A stretch of 38,069 nt of DNA from an uncultured Lysobacteraceae bacterium (lineage in GTDB: Bacteria > Pseudomonadota > Gammaproteobacteria > Xanthomonadales > Xanthomonadaceae): the NCBI GenBank assembly GCA_946480825.1, contig CAMLLG010000035.1, forward strand, positions 1-38,069, read 5' to 3'. This document shows, one piece after another, positions 26,389 to 33,873 of the stretch. The notes beneath the pieces are model-generated. The model saw nothing but the letters and a program-made list of their open reading frames with translations. It ran no database searches and had not been told where the DNA came from. The position numbers and the translations under genes were made by a program. Every line of letters starts with the position of its first letter. Positions within the stretch are counted from its first letter, which is position 1.

Positions 26389-27702
26389 TCAGCGGTTGCC
26401 GTAGCTGATGGTGAGGGCGAACACGTTCTGGTCCGCATCCTGGCCTGCGGCGGTGCTGCGGCGCTCGTAGCGGGCGAGGTCGAGCATCGCGCTCCAGTGG
26501 CGGGTCCAGTCCAGGCGCGCGAACACCCCGTAGCGCCGGGTCTCGTCCTCGCGCGCAAGATTCACGTACTCGTTGTGGTCCAGCGCCGCGGAGGCGCCGA
26601 GGATCAGATTGCGACGTGCGCGCCAGGACGCTTCCAGGCCGGTGCCGTATCCGTTCTGGTCGAACTGATCGGTGTCTTCGTAGCGGATGCGGTCGAGGTA
26701 CGGCGACACGTTCACCGTCCAGCGCGTGGCCGTCCAGGTGTATTCGGTGTCGAGCCGGCGTTCGAGATACGGCGATGCGTTGACCACGGTGTCGCCGGTG
26801 ATCACGCCCGCGGGCGGCCCGGTGTCCTCGCCGATCTCGGCGAGACTGTCGGCGGCGACGTCGGAGAACTGGCTGCTCAGGCTTGCTTCGAAGCGATGCA
26901 GGTCGCTCGGCCGCCAGGTCAGCGCGGTCCGCAGCATCGGATCGCTGCGGCCATCGGCGAAGCCCGGCAGCGAATCGCGGTAGTCCAGACGCGAATAGCC
27001 CGCGTCCACCGCCAGATCCACACGGTTGAGGGTGCGCGACCAGCGCACGAACAATTCCGAGCGGGTGTAGTCGCGGGCCACGGTGTCGCGCGCGAAATCC
27101 ACGCGCTGGCTCTGCGCATTGAAGGCCAGGCGGCTGGTCGGGCCGAGTCGGCGGATCGCGCGCAGCGCGAACTCGACGCGTTCGGAATCGAATTCGTCGG
27201 AGATCTCGGCTTCGCTGCGGACGTAGCGCAGTTCGCCGGTGCCGCGCCAGCCGTCGCCCCATTCGAAGCTGAGCGTGGGGCCGGCCGACAGCACGTTCAC
27301 CTGCTGCCGGTTGCCCGGCGAATCGGGCGCCAGCGTGTCCACCGGCTGCAGGGTCAGACTGTCCACCACCGCGAAACTCAGGCGTTCCGGAATCGCGACC
27401 CAGTTGACGCGGCCGACGAGGGTGCCGTCGACGCTGTCGTCGAAGCGATCGTCGCCGTAGCGGCGGTATTCGGCGCGTCCTGTCAGCCGCGCCTGCAGTA
27501 CCGAGGTGTCGTGCACGATGTCGAAGCCGAGCCCGGGACGCAGTACGGTGACGCCGATCGGATCCGTGGGCGTGAGCAACAGGTTGTCGTTGCGTTCGAT
27601 CGCGAGATCGAGGATGTAGTCGACGCGCAGCGCCAGCGCGACCTGCGGCATGGTGCCGGTCGCGATCGCGAGCATCGCGATGCAGAAGCGTTGGCGATGC
27701 AT
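26389..27702 (-). CDS. Outer-membrane beta-barrel protein of the EPS locus
   Basis: 437 residues. Signal peptide FCIAMLAIATGTMPQVALAL. After it come regular alternating strands with many Arg/Asp and Tyr/Trp (YILDLAIERNDNLLLTPTDP; LSFEWGDGWRGTGELRYVRS; VFARLDWTRHWSAMLDLARY), ending in LTISYGNR. The size and strand pattern fit the barrel proteins found in the XrtA/PEP-CTERM-type EPS loci directly after the GumC and kinase genes; the role in export is inferred. Eighteen bases separate it from the ATPase gene and two from the lyase gene. Confidence 0.78.
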   Translation of the reverse strand: MHRQRFCIAMLAIATGTMPQVALALRVDYILDLAIERNDNLLLTPTDPIGVTVLRPGLGFDIVHDTSVLQARLTGRAEYRRYGDDRFDDSVDGTLVGRVNWVAIPERLSFAVVDSLTLQPVDTLAPDSPGNRQQVNVLSAGPTLSFEWGDGWRGTGELRYVRSEAEISDEFDSERVEFALRAIRRLGPTSRLAFNAQSQRVDFARDTVARDYTRSELFVRWSRTLNRVDLAVDAGYSRLDYRDSLPGFADGRSDPMLRTALTWRPSDLHRFEASLSSQFSDVAADSLAEIGEDTGPPAGVITGDTVVNASPYLERRLDTEYTWTATRWTVNVSPYLDRIRYEDTDQFDQNGYGTGLEASWRARRNLILGASAALDHNEYVNLAREDETRRYGVFARLDWTRHWSAMLDLARYERRSTAAGQDADQNVFALTISYGNR

Positions 27703-27720
27703 GCGGCCTCCGTTTGCGCC

Positions 27721-28458
27721 TCAGGGGCGCCGGTTGAACACCACGCCGGCGAATTTCTCCGGCGGGAAGCTCGCGACGGCCTTGTCGATGGCCTCGGTGC
27801 CGACCTGGCCGTCGCCGACGACCAGAACCACCAGGTCGGCCAGATCGGACAGGATCCGCGCGTCCGGCGAGCCCAGCACGGGCGAACCGTCGAGGATGAG
27901 ATGGCGATTGCCCTGATGCGCGCGCAGCGAATCGATCATCGTGCGCATGCGGAAGCCACTGAAACTTTCGCCGGGCGTCTCGCGGATGCGGCCGGCAGGA
28001 ATCAGTTTCAGCCGCGGCACGCCGGTGGGATAGACCACGTCGTCGAGCGACAGCGCGTCGTTCTCGAGATAGTCGATCAGTCCGCCGCGTTCGGCCGAGA
28101 CCTGCAGCGCGTCGCCCTGCGCCGGATGCGTGGCGTCGCAGTCGATCAGCAGCGCCTGCTTGGTGTCGTCGAAGGCGAAGGCCGCGGCGAGATTGCGCGC
28201 GACGTAACTGCCGCCGCAGCCGTGGCGCACCGGCGCGACGAGGGTGACGAAATTGCGGCTCTCGCCCTGCGGGCCGCCGACGAGCGCGATCAGGCGCGTC
28301 CGCAGTTCGCGGAAGGCGTCGGCGTGCGCGCGGACCGATTCGTGGCGGTGGATCAGCCGGCGCTCTTCGAGCTGGCGCGTGGTCAGCGCCTGCTCCTGTC
28401 GTGCCTGTCCCTGACATGCCACCGCCAAGCTGCGATCGTCGCGGTCGTGGTCGCTCAT
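27721..28458 (-). CDS. CpsD/CapB-like polysaccharide ATPase with degenerate Walker A
   Basis: 245 residues. The fold lines of bacterial tyrosine kinase/ParA-like ATPases are present: ESVRAHADAFRELRTRLIAL (the adaptor helix), LLIDCDATHP (Walker A', 103-112), HLILDGSPVLGSPDARILSD (Walker B area, 186-205) and VLVVGDGQVGTEAIDKAVAS. The P-loop, however, reads VAPVRHGCGGSYVARNL (residues 74-90) with no GK[S/T], and the C-terminus FNRRP lacks the tyrosine cluster of BY-kinases. Nucleotide binding may be lost or unusual. Its start overlaps the GumC-like stop (ATGA), so the two are made together, as expected for a GumC partner. Confidence 0.83.
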   Translation of the reverse strand: MSDHDRDDRSLAVACQGQARQEQALTTRQLEERRLIHRHESVRAHADAFRELRTRLIALVGGPQGESRNFVTLVAPVRHGCGGSYVARNLAAAFAFDDTKQALLIDCDATHPAQGDALQVSAERGGLIDYLENDALSLDDVVYPTGVPRLKLIPAGRIRETPGESFSGFRMRTMIDSLRAHQGNRHLILDGSPVLGSPDARILSDLADLVVLVVGDGQVGTEAIDKAVASFPPEKFAGVVFNRRP

Positions 28459-30041
28459 GCCTGCATCTGCTTGAAAAGGTAGACCAGTCCGTAGGCGAGG
28501 ATCACCGATCCGAGGATCGATGCGCTGAGCGTCATCCGCGCGAATTCGCGGCGACGGTCGCGCGGCGTGCGATAGCCGGGCACCACGGTGAGCACCGGAT
28601 AATTGCCCTGACGTTCGATCTGGCCCGGCGCGCGCACCCGCGGGTCGAAACGCACCAGCAGGAACAGCAGGCCCAGCGGCACCGCCACCGCGGCCACCAG
28701 CCCGCCCAGCGCGAAGTGCATGAAGCGCAGGCCGCTGGGCCGCAGCGGCATCTGCGCCGGATCCTGGATGCGCATGGTCAGGCCGCGGCGTTCGCGATCC
28801 AGTTCCATCGACACCCGCGCGTTCTCGCGCCGGCGCAGCATGTCCTGATAGATGTCGCGGTTCACTTCGTAATCGCGGGTCAGCTCGGCCAGCGTGCTTT
28901 CCGACGCGGCGATGCGCCGGCTGCGGCCGAGTTCGCCGTCGAGCAGTCCTTCGGATGCCGACATCCGCGACTGGATCGCGGCGATCTCGCGCCGGGTTTC
29001 GGCCAGTCGGCTGCGCAGTTCCTGATACATCGGGTTGACCCGCGCTTCGGCCTCGTCGCGCGTGCCCGGCGTTCGGCGGCGGCTCTGGTCCTCGGTCATC
29101 GCGGTCTGGATGTCGGCCATCTGGTGGCGGATCCGCACCACGTCGGGATGTTTGTCGGTGTAGCTCAGCAGCAGCGTGTCGAGCTGGTTCTGCAGCTCCA
29201 GCAACTGCGTGCGGTACAGGGTCTCGCGGGTCTGCACCGAGGTCACCGCTGATTCGCCCGACAACTGAGAGGCCAGCGCGTCCTCGCGCGAGCGCAGTTC
29301 CATCAGGCTCATCCGGGTCTGCTCGACCTGGGTGCGCAGCGCGCCGATGCGAGTGGTCACGTCGGTGGCGCTGCCCGGCTGCGCGTCCGCGTTCGCGGAG
29401 CGATAGGCCTGCAGATTCGCCTCGGCTTCGGTGAGCTTGCGGTGATAGTCCGCCACCTGTTTGTCGATGAATTCGTAGGCCTCGCGGCTTTCGCGTTCCT
29501 TGCTCGCGAGACTTTCCTCGATCAGCAGGTTCGCCATCGCGTCGGCGACCTTGAACGCGCGCTCCGCGTCGTTGTCGTGATAGGTGATCTGGACCAGATT
29601 CTCGCGCGCGTTGCTGATCTGGGTGCGGTCGCGGATCTGTTCGATCAGCTTGTCCTGCACCGCGGCCGACGGCTTCTCGTCCATCCAGCCGCCGATCTCC
29701 AGCACCCGACCCATGACCTTGCGGCCGAAGACGACGGTGCGCGCCAGCCCGGCGCGGTCCACCGCCCGCGTGGCATGGGCGCGGTTTTCCAGCAGCGGCT
29801 GGATGATGTCGCTTTCCTGCGCCAGCACCGAAGTCGAGGCCACGTACTTGCGCGGCAGCACGAACAGGCCGGCGAGCAGCGCGAGCAGCGCGATGGCGGC
29901 GAAGATCGAGACCAGCACCAATTGATAACGGCGCGCTTCGTGCAACAGCACCGGGATCATTTCGTTCGGCGCGAGCGCGGCCGCCTGCGCGCCCGCGCGT
30001 GCGGCCGGCGTCCGCCGCAGCGGGAGCATCGGGGCGCTCAT
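28455..30041 (-). CDS. GumC/Wzc-type polysaccharide chain-length protein
   Basis: 528 residues. TM1 is around residues 42-64 (LVSIFAAIALLALLAGLFVL), followed by the Wzz domain (RKYVASTSVLAQESDII). A long coiled coil fills about 170-440, with IDKQVADYHRKLTEAEANLQ and the line YTDKHPDVVRIRHQMADIQ typical of GumC and EpsF-type proteins. TM2 lies near FALGGLVAAVAVPLGLLFLL, and a further hydrophobic segment LSASILGSVILAYGLVYLF ends the protein. No kinase domain is fused; that part is the next gene. It controls chain length and links the inner membrane to the export lipoprotein. It overlaps both neighbours (TGATG and ATGA). Confidence 0.9.
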   Translation of the reverse strand: MSAPMLPLRRTPAARAGAQAAALAPNEMIPVLLHEARRYQLVLVSIFAAIALLALLAGLFVLPRKYVASTSVLAQESDIIQPLLENRAHATRAVDRAGLARTVVFGRKVMGRVLEIGGWMDEKPSAAVQDKLIEQIRDRTQISNARENLVQITYHDNDAERAFKVADAMANLLIEESLASKERESREAYEFIDKQVADYHRKLTEAEANLQAYRSANADAQPGSATDVTTRIGALRTQVEQTRMSLMELRSREDALASQLSGESAVTSVQTRETLYRTQLLELQNQLDTLLLSYTDKHPDVVRIRHQMADIQTAMTEDQSRRRTPGTRDEAEARVNPMYQELRSRLAETRREIAAIQSRMSASEGLLDGELGRSRRIAASESTLAELTRDYEVNRDIYQDMLRRRENARVSMELDRERRGLTMRIQDPAQMPLRPSGLRFMHFALGGLVAAVAVPLGLLFLLVRFDPRVRAPGQIERQGNYPVLTVVPGYRTPRDRRREFARMTLSASILGSVILAYGLVYLFKQMQA

Positions 30042-30667
30042 CAGAACGTCCGCTCCGGCACCGTGATCACGTCGCCCGGGGCGACCGGATAATTGGTCGC
30101 CAGATCGCCACGGTTGAGAATGCGGTCCAGCTTCACCTCGAACGTGCGCGAAGCGTCGCCGCTCCTGCGATGCAGTTCGGCGCGGTCCGGCGCGGCGAAT
30201 TCGGTGAGGCCGCCCGCCGCCAGCACCGCGTCGAGCACGGTCATGCCGGGACGGTAGGGCACCGACACCGGCTGGCGCACCGCGCCGGTCACGCGCACGC
30301 GCGACAGATATTCGTGGCTGCGCAACTCGGTCAGGATCACCGCCACCTGCGGGTCGCGGACATAGGCCGCGAGTTTGTCCTGGATGTCTTTCGCCACTTC
30401 GGGCGGAGTGCGGCCGCCGGCGAGCACATCGCCGATCAGCGGCACCGAGATCATGCCGTCGGGGCGCACGGGCACGGTGATGCCCAACTCTGGATTGCGC
30501 CAGACCGCGACCTGGACCTGATCGTCGACACCGATCCGATAGGCATCCACAGCCCGGGTCTGCACCGCATCCATCGGTGGCGCATTGGCGGGAATCCCCC
30601 CCGTGGTCGCGCAGCTGGCAAGGATGAGCGACAGGCACAGGGCCCAGACGCATCGGATCGTGAACAT
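30041..30667 (-). CDS. GumB/Wza-type polysaccharide export lipoprotein
   Basis: 208 residues. The signal LCLSLILASC gives a lipid-bearing Cys19. The Poly_export domain reads YRIGVDDQVQVAVWRNPELG, then VRPDGMISVPLIGDVLAGGR (about residues 44-90). A SLBB-like segment follows (VRVTGAVRQPVSVPYRPGMT; VLDAVLAAGGLTEFA). It forms the outer-membrane exit with the GumC-like protein. A GGGGGA ribosome site lies just before the ATG. First gene of the minus-strand operon; the 248-base gap to the divergent arsR-like gene should hold its promoter. Confidence 0.92.
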   Translation of the reverse strand: MFTIRCVWALCLSLILASCATTGGIPANAPPMDAVQTRAVDAYRIGVDDQVQVAVWRNPELGITVPVRPDGMISVPLIGDVLAGGRTPPEVAKDIQDKLAAYVRDPQVAVILTELRSHEYLSRVRVTGAVRQPVSVPYRPGMTVLDAVLAAGGLTEFAAPDRAELHRRSGDASRTFEVKLDRILNRGDLATNYPVAPGDVITVPERTF

Positions 30668-30879
30668 TGATTCCCCCGGAGATTCGCCTGAGTAGTAACG
30701 GGAGACGGCAAAGTTTGAGGCCAGTCACAAAATCGAGGTCTCCGGACGCCTTCGATCGCCCGATGTCGCGAGGGATGCTTCGGCTCATCCCATGCCATCC
30801 GCCGATGGATGCGCCGGTGCGCAAGCCATGCCCATGCGTTCGGACACGGCTGGCTTGACAGGGCATGGCGACAGTGGGA

Positions 30880-30903
30880 AGTTAATTAGGAAATTACTTA
30901 ACT
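30880..30903 (+). promoter_or_regulatory. AT-rich palindrome before the ArsR gene, with a TTGACA box upstream
   Basis: AGTTAATTA and TACTTAACT form imperfect arms (one mismatch in nine) around GGAAAT, ending 12 bases before the ATG. A perfect TTGACA is at 30855-30860, but no -10 box sits at the ideal spacing; TTAACT at 30898-30903 could be a -10 by itself, which would put the transcript start almost at the ATG. ArsR-family operators are typically such AT-rich palindromes over the promoter. Confidence 0.55.
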
Positions 30904-30915
30904 ATCGAATCGCCA

Positions 30916-31305
30916 ATGGACCGTGTCTTCGAAGCCCTGTCGTCCACCCCGCGCCGCCGGATCCTGGCCTATCTCAACGGCGGCGAATTGACCGCCGGCG
31001 AGATCGCCTCCCGATTCGACTTCAGCAAGCCCGCGCTGTCCGCGCATCTGCGGATTCTCGAAGACGCCGGCCTGATCTCACGCGAAAAGCGCGGCCAGTT
31101 CGTCTATTTCCAACTGGTTCCGGACCGCCTCGCCAACACCGTCTTCGCCTGGGTGTCCGAGCTGTGCCCGCAGGGCGGTCCGCTGAAACGCGAAAGCCGG
31201 GCCCGCGCGAAGGCCGCGAAGGCCGCGCAAGACGGCCCGGTCGAGCCGACAGGCGACGTGGATGCGGCCGATCCGCAGGCAAACGACGCGGAGGAACCTG
31301 CATGA
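30916..31305 (+). CDS. ArsR/SmtB-family transcriptional regulator
   Basis: 129 residues. The winged helix covers residues 1-75: VFEALSSTPRRRILAYLNGG, ELTAGEIASRFDFSKPALSA, HLRILEDAGLISREKRGQFV. It matches the SdpR-like branch with no CxC metal motif in the recognition helix; one Cys is at LCPQG. The last ~45 residues are Ala/Glu/Asp-rich and probably disordered. There is no Shine-Dalgarno before the ATG, which fits a leaderless transcript. The stop overlaps the next ATG (ATGA). It probably represses its own operon through the palindrome just upstream; the signal is unknown. Confidence 0.9.
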   Translation: MDRVFEALSSTPRRRILAYLNGGELTAGEIASRFDFSKPALSAHLRILEDAGLISREKRGQFVYFQLVPDRLANTVFAWVSELCPQGGPLKRESRARAKAAKAAQDGPVEPTGDVDAADPQANDAEEPA

Positions 31306-32708
31306 CCGCCACCACCCGCCGGACCGACACCTTCCCCGTCGCGCGTCTGCCGTCGCTTTCCGGCGGATTGCCGGTGGAAGTGGTGCTCGTCGCGCAGATC
31401 GGCATCGGTGCCGGCACCGCGCTCATCGGCCGGACCGCCGCACTCCAGCGCAGTCACGACGCCTACGTCGATGCGCTCGACGAGCCCTCCGCCCGCATCG
31501 GCGGCGCCGATTTCGCCCGCGGCGACGCGACCTCGCTCTACAGCTTCGTGGTCGGCGCCTTGGGCCACCCCTTCCATCGCCACGCCGGGCATCGGGTATT
31601 CACGGCGGTGTCCGGCAGCGGCGGCGCGCTGTTGAGATTTTCCACCGCATCGCAGGCGCAGATCGAACGCGACCCGCAGGCGTTCGTCGACGCGCTGCGC
31701 CATGTCGAGATTCCGCCGGATTGCCTCTTCACCGTGCGCTTCGGCGGCGGCACCTGGCACCAGTTCCTGCCGCGCGATCCCGATGCCGGCCACCCGGCGC
31801 TGTTCGCGCTGTCCTGCCACACCAACGAACTCGGCGGCGATCTCGATGCCGACCAGCGCACGCGCGTGTTGGCCAACGCCGCCGACATTCCCGCATTGAC
31901 CGAACTGCTGCCCGAGCGCGTCGCCGCACGGCTGGCGACGCTGGACTTCGCGGACGTGCCGACGACGACGCTGTCGCTGACGGCGGCCACGACCTCGCTG
32001 CGCGGACGCGCCTGCGCGCAGGCCCGCCGCGTTCTCGGCCATGTACGCCGCCGGCTCGGCGCGTGGCGGCGGCCGGCGGGATTTTTCGACGATGCCCGCG
32101 GCCGCAGCGTGATCGCGCTCGACGCCCCGCCGCCGCATTCGCTGTTGCGGCGCCAGTTCGAGGATGGTTTCGATCACGAGGACAGTTTCGCGCTCGACAT
32201 TCCCGTCGCGGAACTGCCGTCGGCATCGGCGACGACCCTGCTCGCCGCTCTGCTCGAAGGCTTTCTGCGCAATCCGCCCGGCGGCGTGGCGCGGCTGATG
32301 CGCCTGCGCAACGTGCTGGTGAAACCGCTGGGCCTGCGCACCTCGCCGCTGGGCTGCCCGGTGTCGTCGTTGTTGAACGCGGCGCCGCAGCGCTTCGCCG
32401 GCCGTTATCCGGTGCTGGCGCAGTCGGTCGATGCCCGCGATCGCTGCGCGCAGGTCGTGCTGGGCGCCGACGACAAACATCTGCGCTTCCGTTCGTGCGT
32501 CGGGGTCGAACTGCTGCCGGGCGGCAAGGCGCGCTTCACGCTCGGCACGCGCGTACGCAATCGCAATCCGTTCGGTGCCGTGTACATGCGCCTGATCGAT
32601 CGCACGCATCGCCACTATGTCGCGCCGGCGATGCTGTCGATGGCGGTGGGACATCTGTCGACGGCGTCGGTGCCGCTGCGCACTGCGTTCGTTCCGGGAG
32701 AAGCATGA
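31302..32708 (+). CDS. Cupin-like/DUF2867 two-domain protein
   Basis: 468 residues. Residues ~75-180 look like a cupin: GHPFHRHAGHRVFTAV (88-103) gives His92, His94 and His97, and FGGGTWHQFLP (147-157) gives His153, the usual His-x-His plus later His arrangement of metal cupins. LFALSCHTNELGG ends the domain. Residues ~280-455 match the DUF2867 pattern (FLRNPPGGVARLMRLRNVLV, KPLGLRTSP, RNPFGAVYMRLIDRTHRHYV, APAMLSMAVGHL). The combination in one chain is unusual as far as I can tell. It has no signal peptide. It is coupled by ATGA to the ArsR gene and to the next ORF, so it is probably the main product of an ArsR-controlled operon; the substrate is unknown. Confidence 0.75.
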   Translation: MTATTRRTDTFPVARLPSLSGGLPVEVVLVAQIGIGAGTALIGRTAALQRSHDAYVDALDEPSARIGGADFARGDATSLYSFVVGALGHPFHRHAGHRVFTAVSGSGGALLRFSTASQAQIERDPQAFVDALRHVEIPPDCLFTVRFGGGTWHQFLPRDPDAGHPALFALSCHTNELGGDLDADQRTRVLANAADIPALTELLPERVAARLATLDFADVPTTTLSLTAATTSLRGRACAQARRVLGHVRRRLGAWRRPAGFFDDARGRSVIALDAPPPHSLLRRQFEDGFDHEDSFALDIPVAELPSASATTLLAALLEGFLRNPPGGVARLMRLRNVLVKPLGLRTSPLGCPVSSLLNAAPQRFAGRYPVLAQSVDARDRCAQVVLGADDKHLRFRSCVGVELLPGGKARFTLGTRVRNRNPFGAVYMRLIDRTHRHYVAPAMLSMAVGHLSTASVPLRTAFVPGEA

Positions 32709-33121
32709 TGAGCATGGATGCCAGATCCTTCGTCGCAAGCCGCGATTGTCCCCCGTCGTGGCGTGGCTTGCGCCGGGCCTCGCGTCTCACGGGTTCCCGC
32801 GTCTGCGCGCGCTCGCACGATCGGTCTGCGCCTCGTGCGCGTGGTGGCTGTATCGACGGAATCGTCGCCATGGTCGCTGGTGATGCCATGCCGCGGCGCG
32901 AGCCGCCGCTGTTTCCGCACCTGCCGGCGTCGATCGTGGCGCATTCGCGTTGCTGGCGACAATCCGATGCGTGCATCGCTGATGCGGCGATGGTGTCGAC
33001 GCCATGTGCGGTGGTGAACCACCGGATCGCGATGCCCGCACACACATCCACAAGACATGTCGCGGACGCGACGCACACGGCATCCGGAGCGGGTGCCTTC
33101 GACAGGGTGGAGGCCCGATGA
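32705..33121 (+). CDS. Orphan hypothetical ORF in the ArsR operon
   Basis: 138 residues. It starts by ATGA overlap with the DUF2867 gene, with GGGAG at 32696-32700 (ATG 32708 has the better spacing), and ends by ATGA overlap with the next gene. The protein is rich in Arg, Ala, His and Cys (six or so cysteines) and has no membrane segment or known motif. Its third-position GC is lower than in its neighbours, so it may be a weak, young or decayed gene. The exact overlaps at both ends are the main argument that it is translated. Confidence 0.4.
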   Translation: MMSMDARSFVASRDCPPSWRGLRRASRLTGSRVCARSHDRSAPRARGGCIDGIVAMVAGDAMPRREPPLFPHLPASIVAHSRCWRQSDACIADAAMVSTPCAVVNHRIAMPAHTSTRHVADATHTASGAGAFDRVEAR

Positions 33122-33684
33122 ACGACACGACCGTTTCAAACCGAGCAATCTCGAACCGCACAATCTCGAACCGCACAATGGAAACCCGGACTCCGGCAAG
33201 AAGGATCACCACGCGCAGCGTCGTGGCCCTGGTGTTCGGGGCGACGGCCGCCAGCCTCGTCGCCGCGCTCGGTGTGGGCGTGCTCATGGGGGCCGGCTCG
33301 CTTGGCGTGCCGGGGGAAACAGTCCTGGATGTCTTGCTGATTCTCTTGTATGCCTTTCTCAGCCTGATGTACGTCTTGCCGCTGGTCGCGGCGTTCGGCG
33401 TGCCTTATGCCCTGCTGCTGCTTGCATGGGGCCGCTTCGGGTTCTGGCCGATGACGTTGGGCGGATTCGTGATCGCCGGCGGCCCGGCCCTGATCAGCGC
33501 CGCTGCGATGCACTTCGGTCTGTCGGGTGGCCTTGTCGACGTCATGGGGCTCCTCGGCGCAGGCGCGTTCGTCCTCGCGAGCGTGGTTCCCTATCCGGTC
33601 GCCGGCCTCGTCCTCGGCTTGCTGGGCGCGCTGGGTGCGGCGGCGTTCCACCGCACCTACGCGTGGGTCGCGCGACCGCGCTGA
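33118..33684 (+). CDS. Small multi-pass membrane protein
   Basis: 188 residues. GGTGGAGG lies before the ATG. Residues 5-20 hold three short repeats (SNRA/ISNRT) coded by 15-base DNA repeats at 33136-33180. Four to five hydrophobic segments follow (VVALVFGATAASLVAALGVG; LLILLYAFLSLMYVLPLVAA; LGGFVIAGGPALISAAAM; VLASVVPYPVAGLVLGLLGA). No family was recognised. An ATG at 33178 after the repeats is another start. As the last gene of the ArsR operon it may be a transporter-like or sensing partner, but nothing shows this directly. Confidence 0.72.
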   Translation: MNDTTVSNRAISNRTISNRTMETRTPARRITTRSVVALVFGATAASLVAALGVGVLMGAGSLGVPGETVLDVLLILLYAFLSLMYVLPLVAAFGVPYALLLLAWGRFGFWPMTLGGFVIAGGPALISAAAMHFGLSGGLVDVMGLLGAGAFVLASVVPYPVAGLVLGLLGALGAAAFHRTYAWVARPR

Positions 33685-33707
33685 AACGCGGACTCGCCGG
33701 AGGCACC

Positions 33708-33856
33708 AGAGCGTGCTGCGCACTTTTTCACATGGCGCGTGCGCAGCCTGTGGCGCCGAGACAAGGTTCGGTGGCGCAGCCTTGGCGGCGGCGCGCGCCA
33801 AGGCTCAGGCCCGCAGATGGCCTGCGCGTCACATGAAAAAGTACATGACACGCTCC
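33708..33856. mobile_element. MITE-like element, copy 1
   Basis: 149 bases, aligned end to end with the reverse complement of 35203-35350. The ends are related inverted repeats (CACTTTTTCACATGG at the left, TGAAAAAGTACATGACA at the right). The core palindrome is AGCCTTGGCG (33778-33787) with its complement at 33796-33805. It encodes no protein. It lies between the convergent membrane-protein and pfp genes. Confidence 0.75.
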
Positions 33857-33873
33857 AGGCGATCCGCCCCCGC

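Noticed and set aside
26362..28482. 706-codon plus-strand open frame
   Set aside because: Lies wholly antisense to the barrel and ATPase genes, which have signal peptide, motifs and operon overlaps; high GC keeps the opposite frame open.
33708..33856. Coding readings of the MITE-like copies
   Set aside because: Both copies give short open frames with similar peptides only because the DNA is repeated; stops and frame changes differ between copies.
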